NCBI GenBank assembly: GCA_023252335.1
Contig: JAJPEA010000031.1
Coordinates: 1-15,677, forward strand
Length of the DNA stretch: 15,677 nucleotides
From: Nitrosotalea sp.
Lineage (GTDB): Archaea; Thermoproteota; Nitrososphaeria; Nitrososphaerales; Nitrosopumilaceae
Direction: 5' to 3'
Shown here one piece after another: positions 1 to 7,206 of the stretch. The position numbers were made by a program, and so were the translations under genes. Within the stretch, counting starts at the first letter, position 1. Every line of letters begins with the position of its first letter. The notes under the pieces are model-generated. The model was not told the DNA's origin. It searched no databases and was given only the letters and a program-made list of their open reading frames with translations.

Positions 1-440
1 GGGAAAAAAGTTACATTGTTTGTTCCATGGATTGTCATTTCAAATTGGGGCGTTGCAAAAAATACTAGTGCATGATTTTTGTTTGGAGTGATATCTAGTG
101 TGAAATTTCCATTGGATAATCTATTGATTTGGATCATTTTACCATTGTCAATGGAATAAGCCTGTAAACTGTATCTATCACCACCTGTCATCCATGAATG
201 TTGCTGAGAAATTGTGTAATTCTTGTTGCTGTCTGCAAGTACTGTGTATCCTGTGGCTGTATTGTTTGTATAACTTATTGTAATTATTGACTTTTGATTG
301 TTTTGTGTATGTGCTGATACTTGGTTATCTGGAATTATAACACAAAACAACACGACTGGAATCAAAAAGAAAATGACATGTTTTGAAAACAAACTTGGAT
401 ATCTTTGTACATGATGTTTTCTTTTCAACTCTCTAAACAT
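1..440 (-). CDS. Secreted or membrane-anchored protein, 3'-truncated by the window edge
   Basis: An open minus-strand frame runs from an ATG at 440 to the window edge without a stop, giving 146 visible residues. The N-terminus is basic (residues 3-13 rich in K, R and H) and is followed by a hydrophobic stretch at about residues 22-38 and a possible cleavage site after VSA, so export is likely. The visible mature part is rich in Asn, Thr and Ser with several N-x-S/T sequons, as expected for an archaeal surface glycoprotein. I recognise no domain. It is divergent from the PEFG-CTERM gene at 467, and an AT-rich element near 461-470 may serve as its TATA box. The C-terminus is outside the window, so it is unknown whether it also carries a sorting signal. 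Confidence 0.7.
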   Translation of the reverse strand, partial: MFRELKRKHHVQRYPSLFSKHVIFFLIPVVLFCVIIPDNQVSAHTQNNQKSIITISYTNNTATGYTVLADSNKNYTISQQHSWMTGGDRYSLQAYSIDNGKMIQINRLSNGNFTLDITPNKNHALVFFATPQFEMTIHGTNNVTFF

Positions 441-466
441 TGTCAATCCCTAGCAAAGGTCAAATA

Positions 467-994
467 ATGCTTGGTAAAAAAGAATCTATGCAATTGCACT
501 CTTATGTTATAATGACATGTCTTGTCTTTTCAATGGGTGTGACACCAGTATTTGCACAAACATCTCAGCAATACACCTTAAATGATGCACAGAGTGGACA
601 ATCATTTCAGGTACCATATGTTGTAACTGGTGCAACAGTTAGTGAGATGTCGATTAGTTCTCATGATACGTCTCTTCTGGTATTTCTACAATCATCTGCT
701 GATGGTAACCTGACACTGACTCTTCCAAGGGCACTCATTGATGCAAAAAATGGTGCAAATGATGACCAGTTCTTTGTCTTGGTGGATGGGGCTGATACTG
801 AATTTACAGAACAAAAGACTAGTACAGACAGGACATTAACCGTGTTTATTCCAAAAGATACTGAACAGGTAGAGGTGATTGGTACTCAGGTAGTTCCAGA
901 ATTTGGTTCACTCTCTTCACTAGTGCTTGTCATGTCAATAATTTCAATTGTCATAGTATCCTACAAAACCCGACTAAGTTATCCTAGAAAATAA
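467..994 (+). CDS. Secreted protein with C-terminal PEFG sorting signal (PEFG-CTERM)
   Basis: A 175-residue exported protein. The N-terminus is a signal peptide: a KK-containing n-region, a hydrophobic core, and a likely cleavage after VFA near residue 30. The C-terminus has the tripartite sorting layout: the motif VPEFG at about residues 143-147, a hydrophobic helix of about 20 residues, then a basic tail (KTRLSYPRK). In the thaumarchaeal PEFG-CTERM family this tail is thought to be processed by an archaeosortase-type transpeptidase that attaches the protein to the cell surface. The central beta-rich part (residues 31-140) has no domain I can name. The frame also opens at TTG 440, but ATG 467 gives a proper signal peptide; ATG 488 is a further alternative that would lose the positive charges. 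Confidence 0.8.
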   Translation: MLGKKESMQLHSYVIMTCLVFSMGVTPVFAQTSQQYTLNDAQSGQSFQVPYVVTGATVSEMSISSHDTSLLVFLQSSADGNLTLTLPRALIDAKNGANDDQFFVLVDGADTEFTEQKTSTDRTLTVFIPKDTEQVEVIGTQVVPEFGSLSSLVLVMSIISIVIVSYKTRLSYPRK

Positions 995-1001
995 AATATC
1001 T

Positions 1002-1253
1002 CTAGCTAAATCCTGCGCCGAACTGATCTCCGTGTTGAAGGGGATCTGCCGAATCTGCACCTTTGAGTTTTAGATACAAAAATGCTTCATTTACAAGTTG
1101 TATTGCAGACTCGTCTTGCAAGTGGAATTGTTTTTTAACCAAGTCATGATATTTTTTTAATCTTCCTTCATCTTGCTCATCAAGGGAAATCTTGTCTTTG
1201 AGTATTACTGCTGCGATAGTTTCAATCTGAGAATTGTACTGTGAATCACTCAT
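1002..1253 (-). CDS. Small conserved-looking cytoplasmic protein, unknown function
   Basis: An 83-residue protein, soluble and mostly helical, with no signal peptide or membrane segment. The C-terminal tail is Gly- and Asp-rich (ADSADPLQHGDQFGAGFS). I do not recognise the family. The start at 1253 is supported by a TATA-like element on the minus strand (1275-1285, reading CACTTAAAAG) about 27 nt upstream, which would give a leaderless or nearly leaderless mRNA. It converges on the PEFG-CTERM gene, with 7 nt between the stop codons, and lies downstream of the acidic mini-protein on the same strand. Confidence 0.65.
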   Translation of the reverse strand: MSDSQYNSQIETIAAVILKDKISLDEQDEGRLKKYHDLVKKQFHLQDESAIQLVNEAFLYLKLKGADSADPLQHGDQFGAGFS

Positions 1254-1305
1254 GATATTTTAAAACCATTTGTTGCTTTTAAGTGATTGTCATGTTTTAT
1301 ACAAC

Positions 1306-1425
1306 TCAAGATTTTTCAGAGTCGATTTCTTCTTCAAATTCGTCATCCAAAAATTCGTCATCGTCGTCATTGTTTTCAGGAGACTCGTCTAGAAAATCTT
1401 CTTTTTCTTTATTTTTTTCAGGCAT
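1306..1425 (-). CDS. Very acidic 39-aa mini-protein
   Basis: A 39-residue frame, too short for standard ORF cut-offs. Twenty of its residues are Asp or Glu, including an NDDDDE run and an EEE run, interrupted by three regularly spaced Phe residues. Such proteins are usually disordered and may act as DNA or histone mimics or chaperone-like tails, but I cannot assign a function. Support for a real gene is the consistent coding pattern from ATG 1425 to TGA 1306 and a good TATA box on the minus strand (1446-1454, GTTATAAGC) centred about 26 nt upstream of the ATG, the spacing of a leaderless archaeal promoter. Confidence 0.6.
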   Translation of the reverse strand: MPEKNKEKEDFLDESPENNDDDDEFLDDEFEEEIDSEKS

Positions 1426-1445
1426 GTTTTACATCTTTCTCTTGT

Positions 1446-1454
1446 GCTTATAAC
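1446..1454 (-). promoter_or_regulatory. TATA box for the acidic mini-protein
   Basis: The element GTTATAAGC on the minus strand is centred about 26 nt upstream of ATG 1425, as expected for TBP/TFB-dependent initiation at or next to the start codon. Confidence 0.5.
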
Positions 1455-1540
1455 TTTTGAAATGTCATACTGTAAGAATACCTCTTGATGAACTATGTTA
1501 CGTCACAATTATACGTAATACATTATAAACTCGTAAAGAA

Positions 1541-2497
1541 ATGCATCCTATGCAAACAAGACTACAATACACTGCATTAATTGCATGTGTAATGTTGGTG
1601 GTGCCTTCTGCAGCATTTGCAGACTTGGGTACAAAGTCAACGTATACAGAAGAACAATTGCAAATACAGTATCAAGTTGCAAATTGTACTGATGCATATC
1701 TTGATGGGTATCTCAATGACGTAGTAACAGCAATTAATAATTCGACAACTACGGCAACCTTGAGTGCTGATATCACAAAGACACGTGCTGACTTTGCGAC
1801 ATTACAAACAGATGTAGCAAATGTCAACAATACAAAGCAGATCCAAAACGATATGATAACATATCACTCTGATTCCAAGACTGATAATCTTGATGCACGC
1901 CATGCATTAAAAGCGACACACAGTAAGACAGTAAATACAACGATAAAATCTGACACAAGTCAGTTACGAGTTACAGAAAACAGCTGTCTCTATGTTGCAC
2001 AACAACAACGAGCCCATCTCAAGATGGATGTTTACAACAATATCATGGCACGTGCTCAAAACATGACAAAGAAAATGATGTCGCATGGTGAAAATGTCAC
2101 TGGAATGAACAATGTGATAAACAACGCTAGTGCAAAAATCCAAGGATTTCAACTAGCAGTACAAAATGCACAAAACAGCACACAACTCAAGGCAGCATTC
2201 GATAGTTTCTGTCTATACAACGGATGTACTACATCTAATAACTTTCACTTTGCAGCAGCTACTGCAATTCAGGTAGACCAAGCAAAGCTAAATGTTCTTG
2301 AGACTAAAAATAGCACATCTTCGTATCAGGCATTAGCAAATCAGGCACAGACTGATATCAACAATGCACAAACTGCACTAAATCAAGTGGGATCAAACAA
2401 GTATAGTGGAACTCAATCAAGTGATGTTTGGAACAACATCAAGGCAGCAGCTGATTTGATTCATGAGTTGCAACAAATTGTAAATCACAAACACTAA
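1541..2497 (+). CDS. Exported helical protein with four cysteines, unknown function
   Basis: A 318-residue protein with a clear signal peptide (hydrophobic core about residues 10-22, cleavage probably after AFA at residue 27). The mature chain is almost entirely predicted helix, rich in Ala, Asn, Gln and Thr, and resembles an extended coiled-coil or helical-bundle surface protein. Four Cys remain after cleavage (in ANCTD, NSCLY, FCLYNGC), enough for two disulfides outside the cell, and there are many N-x-S/T sequons. I recognise no enzyme motif and no C-terminal anchor. An in-frame ATG at 1550 is a possible alternative start: the best TATA-like sequence (1522-1529) is centred about 25 nt upstream of 1550, whereas the weaker AT-rich element at 1508-1516 fits 1541. 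Confidence 0.7.
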   Translation: MHPMQTRLQYTALIACVMLVVPSAAFADLGTKSTYTEEQLQIQYQVANCTDAYLDGYLNDVVTAINNSTTTATLSADITKTRADFATLQTDVANVNNTKQIQNDMITYHSDSKTDNLDARHALKATHSKTVNTTIKSDTSQLRVTENSCLYVAQQQRAHLKMDVYNNIMARAQNMTKKMMSHGENVTGMNNVINNASAKIQGFQLAVQNAQNSTQLKAAFDSFCLYNGCTTSNNFHFAAATAIQVDQAKLNVLETKNSTSSYQALANQAQTDINNAQTALNQVGSNKYSGTQSSDVWNNIKAAADLIHELQQIVNHKH

Positions 2498-2523
2498 CTT
2501 TTTCTCTTTTTTGTTATCTAGTA
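2498..2523. terminator. T-rich intergenic terminator between convergent genes
   Basis: Directly after the stop at 2497 the plus strand reads CTTTTTCTCTTTTTTG, two oligo-T tracts typical of intrinsic archaeal termination. The two genes converge here with only 26 nt between them. Confidence 0.5.
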
Positions 2524-3603
2524 CTAGTTTTTTCCAAAGTTTTCCAAGGCTATTTTTGCATCTTCTTCGCCAGATTTTATTAATTTCTTTATTGTAGCGA
2601 TTGAAAAATCAGCATCCTCAAAAAGATAATGCGTGTCTTCTTTTCTCTCTATTCTGACTATCTCGTTTATTATAGCTCCTCTCTGACGTGCAAGTTTGTT
2701 AAACTCGGGTTCAATCTCTGCAAATTTTTTCTTGTTGGATTCATCAAGTGGAACTGATTCTAAAATATCGTGCATCTTGTTTATTATGGTTAGATATCTT
2801 GAAACTACTTTTGACATTCTAACTGTCTGGTCTGTCTTGTCTGCATGCATGATGTCTCTTGCTCTGTGCCATGACTCCATCATGTTCTTTGGAATGTCTT
2901 CCTGTCCACGAGGAAACAGGTTTGCAATTATGACTCGCTTGTCACACATGGGTGAAGCGTCAATTACTTCTCTTAGAGGAGTGTTGCTAAGCAGTGTTCC
3001 GTCCCATAGGTACTTGCTACCGACCTTTGTCCATGATATTCCGTAGAATGGATATCCAGCACTAGATAGTACATGCTCTGATGTGAAATTATCATATTTG
3101 CTATCAAATATGGTAGATTTTCCATTTTGTATGTCTGTTGAAGTTATCACAAGACGCGGCCTTGAAGGGTCCTTGAGTTTTGTATAATCTACAAATTTTT
3201 CTAGCGTTGTTTTGAGCGGTGACATGTCATAAAGATATGGTGAATTGTACAAAAATCCAAAAGATGATCTTAACCATAGAGGAGCAAATGCATTAGAGTT
3301 TCCCCACATTGCAGAATATATCGAAGATGAAATTTCTCTTGCACGGTCGGTAAGAAATGATGGTGTTACTGTTTGTGCTAAGGTGAGCCAAAAATCTTCC
3401 AAATCTTTTGTAGGGTTGCCACTCTTACTTGCGGCAATTATTGATGCGTTGATTCCTCCAATAGAAGTGCCTGCAACAATATCTATCTTTATTTTGAGCC
3501 TGTCAATTGCCTTGTATACTCCACACTCATAGGCCCCCAGAGAACCTCCACCTTGAAGAACGAGGACATTTTCAGCACTATCTCTTTTTTTCTTTGCATT
3601 CAT
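2524..3603 (-). CDS. Patatin-like phospholipase/esterase; candidate PHA depolymerase
   Basis: A 359-residue protein of the patatin family, which uses a Ser-Asp dyad to cleave acyl esters. The hallmarks are in the usual order: the oxyanion-hole motif GGGSLGAYE (residues 18-26), the nucleophile elbow GTSIGG with Ser47, and the DGT motif with catalytic Asp201. No signal peptide or membrane helix is seen, so it is cytoplasmic. Residues 210-359 form a helical, charged C-terminal region. A patatin-like protein has been reported as a granule-associated PHA depolymerase in the haloarchaeon Haloferax mediterranei. Here the gene lies about 2 kb from phaE-phaC, so polymer mobilisation is a reasonable inference, although a phospholipase role is equally compatible with the motifs. 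Confidence 0.85.
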   Translation of the reverse strand: MNAKKKRDSAENVLVLQGGGSLGAYECGVYKAIDRLKIKIDIVAGTSIGGINASIIAASKSGNPTKDLEDFWLTLAQTVTPSFLTDRAREISSSIYSAMWGNSNAFAPLWLRSSFGFLYNSPYLYDMSPLKTTLEKFVDYTKLKDPSRPRLVITSTDIQNGKSTIFDSKYDNFTSEHVLSSAGYPFYGISWTKVGSKYLWDGTLLSNTPLREVIDASPMCDKRVIIANLFPRGQEDIPKNMMESWHRARDIMHADKTDQTVRMSKVVSRYLTIINKMHDILESVPLDESNKKKFAEIEPEFNKLARQRGAIINEIVRIERKEDTHYLFEDADFSIATIKKLIKSGEEDAKIALENFGKN

Positions 3604-3664
3604 TTGCTACTCTACTAGAATGTATTGCATTATTAGATTATGATGTTTTCTATGATTCTCAATA

Positions 3665-4090
3665 CTAGGGTGCATGAGTAGATTTTACATGCTTGATCTT
3701 GTGAAATGCATTATGGGAAGACAAAATTCCTAACGATGCAATTCCAACACCTACGAAATTTCGTACTGTCATGATATAGTCTGGTCTTGACGCAATCACT
3801 GTTGTGTGAAATACTGTATAGTAATTGTCAATCATCCAAAATGCAAGTGTTGTCCATGATGCAATTCCTGCAACTAGATAACCGATTCTTAATTTATGAA
3901 AGACCTTGATTATACTAAAACTGATTGCGATATACCACAAAATTGATGCAACAAGCCACTGTGTTTGACGTATTTCCTTTCTATCATCTAGGTAATAGTA
4001 TGTAGTGCCGATGAGTACAAGAGAAAATAGGCAAAAAAGCACTAACCTATGGTTTGTAGAAAATCTTGTCCTGCCATTATTTGATGTCAT
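3665..4090 (-). CDS. Four-helix integral membrane protein, unknown function
   Basis: A 141-residue protein with four predicted membrane helices at about residues 15-34, 45-63, 69-88 and 107-124, short loops, and a basic, His-containing C-terminal tail (HKIKHVK). No family motif is recognised. It lies between the alpha/beta hydrolase gene (34 nt upstream on the same strand) and the patatin-like gene (61 nt downstream), so all three may be cotranscribed. AT-rich TATA-like sequence also occurs between 4096 and 4120, so its own promoter is possible. Confidence 0.65.
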   Translation of the reverse strand: MTSNNGRTRFSTNHRLVLFCLFSLVLIGTTYYYLDDRKEIRQTQWLVASILWYIAISFSIIKVFHKLRIGYLVAGIASWTTLAFWMIDNYYTVFHTTVIASRPDYIMTVRNFVGVGIASLGILSSHNAFHKIKHVKSTHAP

Positions 4091-4124
4091 TTTTTATACC
4101 TTGAATATATTGGATGTAGTAATA

Positions 4125-4916
4125 CTATTTTGAAAGGAACTTGATAATTATATCTGATAGCTTTTCTGGATCTTCGACATATGGAGAGTGCCCGCATCCA
4201 TCCATTGGCATAAACTCGCAGTTTTTGATTGACGAAACAAATTGTTGCGAATACTCGAAAGGAATCAACTTGTCCTCCTTACCCCAAATCACAAGTGTTG
4301 GAATGTTGATCTTTTCCAGCTTGTCAAAAATGTCGGGTGAATTCTTTAACCCTAAAAGTGTGGACAAGAACACCATCTTTGCATTTGGTCTTGACATGTT
4401 GGTGACAAATCTCTCAATTGATATCTCAGATACCTGCATTCTGGGACCGACCATCATTTGATATGCATTTTTGACCGAGTCCTTGTTTGGATATAGTGCT
4501 GCCATCGTATATGCATCAAGTGTTGGTGTGGATTTTTTCATTATTCCTGCAGGGGAGATGAGAATTATCTTTTCAATTATGGGACTCTGGGTCGCAGCAC
4601 ATTCTGCAGCTATCTGACCACCAAGTGATGTTCCAATGATGAATGTTTTTTTTATTCCAAGTGCCTCCATAAAATCAAAAACAAATTTTATGAAAAATTC
4701 TAGAGTGTAATCAACTGAAGGCTTGTCACTCTGACCATATCCGATTATGTCTGGTGCAAAAACATGGTATTTCTTATCCAGGTGAGGTATCAGGCTAATC
4801 CACCTTTCCGCATATCCGCCTAGTCCGTGCAGAAGAACAAGATTGTGAGCGGTTTGATCGCCATCTTCTAGATATCTGATGTTATTTCTGTCTAGTGCGA
4901 CAAATTTTTCCTTCAT
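4125..4916 (-). CDS. Alpha/beta hydrolase
   Basis: A 263-residue alpha/beta-hydrolase-fold enzyme with a complete catalytic triad: nucleophile elbow GTSLGG (Ser97), Asp215 in WGKEDKLIP, and His243 in GCGHSPYVEDPE. The oxyanion-hole motif HGLGG is at residues 30-34. There is no signal peptide, so it acts in the cytoplasm. The motif set is that of the large esterase / C-C hydrolase group (MhpC/BphD-like), so the substrate cannot be read from sequence. Its place in the same strand block as the patatin-like gene and beside the PHA genes makes an esterase acting on PHA oligomers, or an acyl-CoA thioesterase, worth considering. A weak TATA-like sequence lies near 4942-4950. Confidence 0.85.
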   Translation of the reverse strand: MKEKFVALDRNNIRYLEDGDQTAHNLVLLHGLGGYAERWISLIPHLDKKYHVFAPDIIGYGQSDKPSVDYTLEFFIKFVFDFMEALGIKKTFIIGTSLGGQIAAECAATQSPIIEKIILISPAGIMKKSTPTLDAYTMAALYPNKDSVKNAYQMMVGPRMQVSEISIERFVTNMSRPNAKMVFLSTLLGLKNSPDIFDKLEKINIPTLVIWGKEDKLIPFEYSQQFVSSIKNCEFMPMDGCGHSPYVEDPEKLSDIIIKFLSK

Positions 4917-4983
4917 CAGTCCACTGACAGTCTTGCAAACAAAATAAGTTTTTAGCGATATTACTTATGACAATCTTGGTAAA

Positions 4984-5008
4984 GCAATGTTCACTCGATC
5001 TGCATTGC
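4984..5008. repeat. Short inverted repeat 3' of the phasin-like gene
   Basis: The arms GCAATG (4984-4989) and CATTGC (5003-5008) are perfectly complementary around a 13-nt loop, just beyond the stop codon at 5011. It could be a 3' hairpin of the phasin-like mRNA or an operator for the hydrolase promoter; six base pairs may also be chance. Confidence 0.3.
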
Positions 5009-5010
5009 GA

Positions 5011-5445
5011 TCATGCTTTCTTTGTCATTGTGGTTGCGCATTCTAACATTTTTGCATAAGATGACAAGCCAAGTTTCACATAATCATCATATGACTTCAT
5101 TGCAGACATGGTATTTTCTACAAATGTCTTTTGAAAATTGCTCATCATTTCTATCTCAGATACCGTAGACTTTGTTATTATCTTGAAATACTTGTCAAAT
5201 GATTCTATTGCTCTTTGGTCAACTCCCATGTTGTCAAGGAACTCTTTTTCTGCAATGTAACATGTTCCAAAAAAGTCTCTTGCAATGCGCAAGGCCTCTT
5301 CCTGTATGTCTGCAAAATTTTCAATATATGAAGGCAACAGGCTCTCTATCTTCATTATTACCTCATTTGTATTGTCTCTCATTCCGTCACATACCGAAAG
5401 GGAGGGTTTGACATTTGTCTTTTCTCGGGATTCGGATTTTGACAT
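5011..5445 (-). CDS. Phasin-like helical protein 1 (PHA locus)
   Basis: A 144-residue, almost entirely helical protein with no signal peptide. Residues 1-20 are charged and likely flexible; residues 28-140 form long amphipathic helices with Phe/Tyr/Met-rich faces, the general build of phasins, small proteins that coat PHA granules. The open frame extends upstream to 5511, but ATG 5445 (MSKSESREK) is preferred: it avoids running through the divergent phaE promoter, and a TATA-like element on the minus strand (5471-5478) lies about 29 nt upstream. Being divergent from phaE-phaC across a 103-bp region suggests co-regulation. The phasin assignment rests on size, predicted structure and context, since phasins share little sequence. 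Confidence 0.6.
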   Translation of the reverse strand: MSKSESREKTNVKPSLSVCDGMRDNTNEVIMKIESLLPSYIENFADIQEEALRIARDFFGTCYIAEKEFLDNMGVDQRAIESFDKYFKIITKSTVSEIEMMSNFQKTFVENTMSAMKSYDDYVKLGLSSYAKMLECATTMTKKA

Positions 5446-5470
5446 TGTTATGTTCTTTATGGGGTTACAT

Positions 5471-5523
5471 ACTTTTAACAATTTGTTGTATGGGACCTCG
5501 TTATCTAGCAATCCCTATATGTA
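5471..5523. promoter_or_regulatory. Divergent promoter region phasin-like 1 / phaE
   Basis: Two TATA-like elements face opposite ways: minus strand TTAAAAGT (5471-5478) and plus strand TATATGTA (5516-5523). Each is centred about 29-30 nt from the ATG it would serve (5445 and 5549), so both transcripts would be leaderless or nearly so. Confidence 0.45.
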
Positions 5524-5548
5524 TAGAGTTCCAATCTATTCTACCTCC

Positions 5549-6127
5549 ATGTCCGCTCCACCAGACCTGAAAAAATCACTTGCAAACTATAAACACAATT
5601 CTCTTTTTTGGACAGACTTGCTGTACTTGATGTCAAACAGGCAACAATCACTTGCAGCTACTGGGCCGTTTAGGAAATTTGCAATCAATGCTAAAACCCT
5701 GAGCACTGAAACCATAGAAATGAATGAAGACATGACAGAGTTTAATGCTAGATTATCTGGATATTATAAACAACTTACTGATACCTGGAATGAAGCCCAG
5801 AAAGAATACTCTAGAAAAGTACCGGAACTTCCAAACGATGTAGAGCATATGGAGGCCTCAAAACGTATCTGGATTGATATATTTGAAAATTATTTTACAA
5901 GACTTTTTGATTCTACTGAATTTGCAGAGAACTTTGGCAAACTTGTATCAAGCGAACTTGAGATTGCCAAGCACTGGAACAACATGACATCCACTTTGCT
6001 TGAAAGCGCTAACATGCCTACAAAGAAAGAAATGGATGAAGTGTATAAAGAATTACACTCTTTGCGAAAAAGAGTTGCCAAACTTGAAAAAATAGCAAAC
6101 AAGGGAGGAACTTCAATTGGCCAATGA
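5549..6127 (+). CDS. phaE: Class III poly(3-hydroxyalkanoate) synthase subunit PhaE
   Basis: A 192-residue helical protein that forms the class III PHA synthase with PhaC. The C-terminal segment MPTKKEMDEVYKELHSLRKR (residues 156-175) is the characteristic PhaE tail, in which a helix ahead of a coiled coil contacts the catalytic subunit. An N-terminal block (residues 13-60) with conserved-looking Trp/Tyr and a central helical region precede it. It is shorter than bacterial PhaE (about 350 residues) and closer to the short archaeal forms. The frame stays open upstream to 5285, antisense to the phasin-like gene, but ATG 5549 is chosen because a TATA box at 5516-5523 has leaderless spacing and the upstream translation does not look like protein. 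It overlaps phaC by 11 nt, so the two are translationally coupled. Confidence 0.85.
   Translation: MSAPPDLKKSLANYKHNSLFWTDLLYLMSNRQQSLAATGPFRKFAINAKTLSTETIEMNEDMTEFNARLSGYYKQLTDTWNEAQKEYSRKVPELPNDVEHMEASKRIWIDIFENYFTRLFDSTEFAENFGKLVSSELEIAKHWNNMTSTLLESANMPTKKEMDEVYKELHSLRKRVAKLEKIANKGGTSIGQ
6103..6108 (+). promoter_or_regulatory. Ribosome binding site for phaC
   Basis: GGGAGG inside the end of phaE ends 8 nt before TTG 6117. This decides the non-ATG start of phaC and shows that the internal operon gene uses Shine-Dalgarno initiation, whereas phaE itself looks leaderless. Confidence 0.7.
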
Positions 6128-7187
6128 AATAAAAGTAGATCCTCAAATGTTGGCTGAATTTATCAAATTAAACAAGAACATATTTGAGGCACCAAATCTT
6201 GCCAAGTCACTTGACGAGATTAATCTTGAAATCACTCCACACGAAGTTGTATATTCTGAAGGAAAAGTTAGATTATTGCATTTCAATCCTCTAGTCCAAA
6301 AACAGCTAAAGACACCGCTTGTTATTGCGTATGCTTTGATAAATCGATTTCATATCTTGGATATACATCCAAAAAAGAGTTGGGTGAAATATTTGTTAAA
6401 TCAAGGAATTGATGTTTACTTGATTGATTGGGGAACGCCAACTCAGATCAATCGGCACGAAGGATTTGATGATTATGTCAATGGCTATATGGACAACTGT
6501 ATTGATTTTGTAAGAAAAGAAACCTTGTCTGATACGGTATCTTTGCAAGGCTATTGCACTGGTGGAACATTATCTACAGTGTATTCTGCATTACATCCAA
6601 AAAAAATTAAGAACCTGACTCTAACTGCACCAGTGATTGATGGTAGACGAGATAGCACTGTGGTATCAAACTTGGCAAAACACATGGATGTTGACAAGCT
6701 AGTAGATACTCTGGGCAATATGCCTCCTGAATTGATGTATTACGTTTTTTCTATCTTAAAACCCTTTGAGCAAGGCTTTGAAAAATATCTTAATTTCTTT
6801 AAAAATATTCATGACCAAGAATATGTTGAAAACTTTATTCGCGTAGAAAAATGGGTTTCAGATACGCCTCCAATTCCTGGGGAATTGTACCGACAGTGGA
6901 TTAAGGACATTTACCAAGAAAACCTCTTGATTGATAACAAAATGTACGTGGGTGGAAAACAGGTATCGCTGAAAAATATATCGATGCCTCTACTTACGCA
7001 GGTTGCAGTGGGTGACCATCTAGTCTCACCTGAATGCAGCATGCCTATTCACTATGCAGTATCAAGCGAGGATAAGATACTCAAAATATACCCAACTGGA
7101 CATGTGGGCATGATTGCAAGCTCATTTTCACAAAAAAAGGTTCTTCCAGAATATGCCCAATGGCTAGTGGAAAGATCGGAAAAATAA
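6117..7187 (+). CDS. phaC: Class III poly(3-hydroxyalkanoate) synthase catalytic subunit PhaC
   Basis: A 356-residue alpha/beta-fold enzyme that polymerises hydroxyacyl-CoA into PHA with release of CoA. The lipase-like box is GYCTGG with nucleophile Cys147 in place of Ser, as in all PHA synthases. Asp300 (VGDHLVSP) and His329 (TGHVGM) complete the triad; their spacing and the total length nearly match the well-studied class III enzyme of Allochromatium vinosum (Cys149/Asp302/His331, 355 residues). DWGTP at residues 104-108 is another synthase signature. The start is TTG 6117, within the end of phaE and behind a GGGAGG site. Catalysis needs PhaE, encoded directly upstream. The gene converges with the phasin-like 2 gene, 19 nt between stops. 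Confidence 0.93.
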   Translation: MANEIKVDPQMLAEFIKLNKNIFEAPNLAKSLDEINLEITPHEVVYSEGKVRLLHFNPLVQKQLKTPLVIAYALINRFHILDIHPKKSWVKYLLNQGIDVYLIDWGTPTQINRHEGFDDYVNGYMDNCIDFVRKETLSDTVSLQGYCTGGTLSTVYSALHPKKIKNLTLTAPVIDGRRDSTVVSNLAKHMDVDKLVDTLGNMPPELMYYVFSILKPFEQGFEKYLNFFKNIHDQEYVENFIRVEKWVSDTPPIPGELYRQWIKDIYQENLLIDNKMYVGGKQVSLKNISMPLLTQVAVGDHLVSPECSMPIHYAVSSEDKILKIYPTGHVGMIASSFSQKKVLPEYAQWLVERSEK

Positions 7188-7206
7188 AAAATAAAAAATT
7201 AATGGT
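7180..7206 (-). terminator. Oligo-T terminator of the phasin-like 2 operon
   Basis: Read on the minus strand after the stop at 7207, the sequence has three runs of five to six T separated by single A residues. This is a strong archaeal-type intrinsic terminator, and it overlaps the 3' end of the convergent phaC. Confidence 0.55.

Noticed and set aside
5446..5511. 22-codon N-terminal extension of phasin-like 1
   Set aside because: It would run through the divergent promoter region and past the TATA-like element at 5471-5478; ATG 5445 fits that element.
5285..5548. Upstream extension of phaE (open frame of 88 codons)
   Set aside because: It is antisense to the phasin-like gene, reads as unlikely protein, and the TATA box at 5516-5523 favours ATG 5549.
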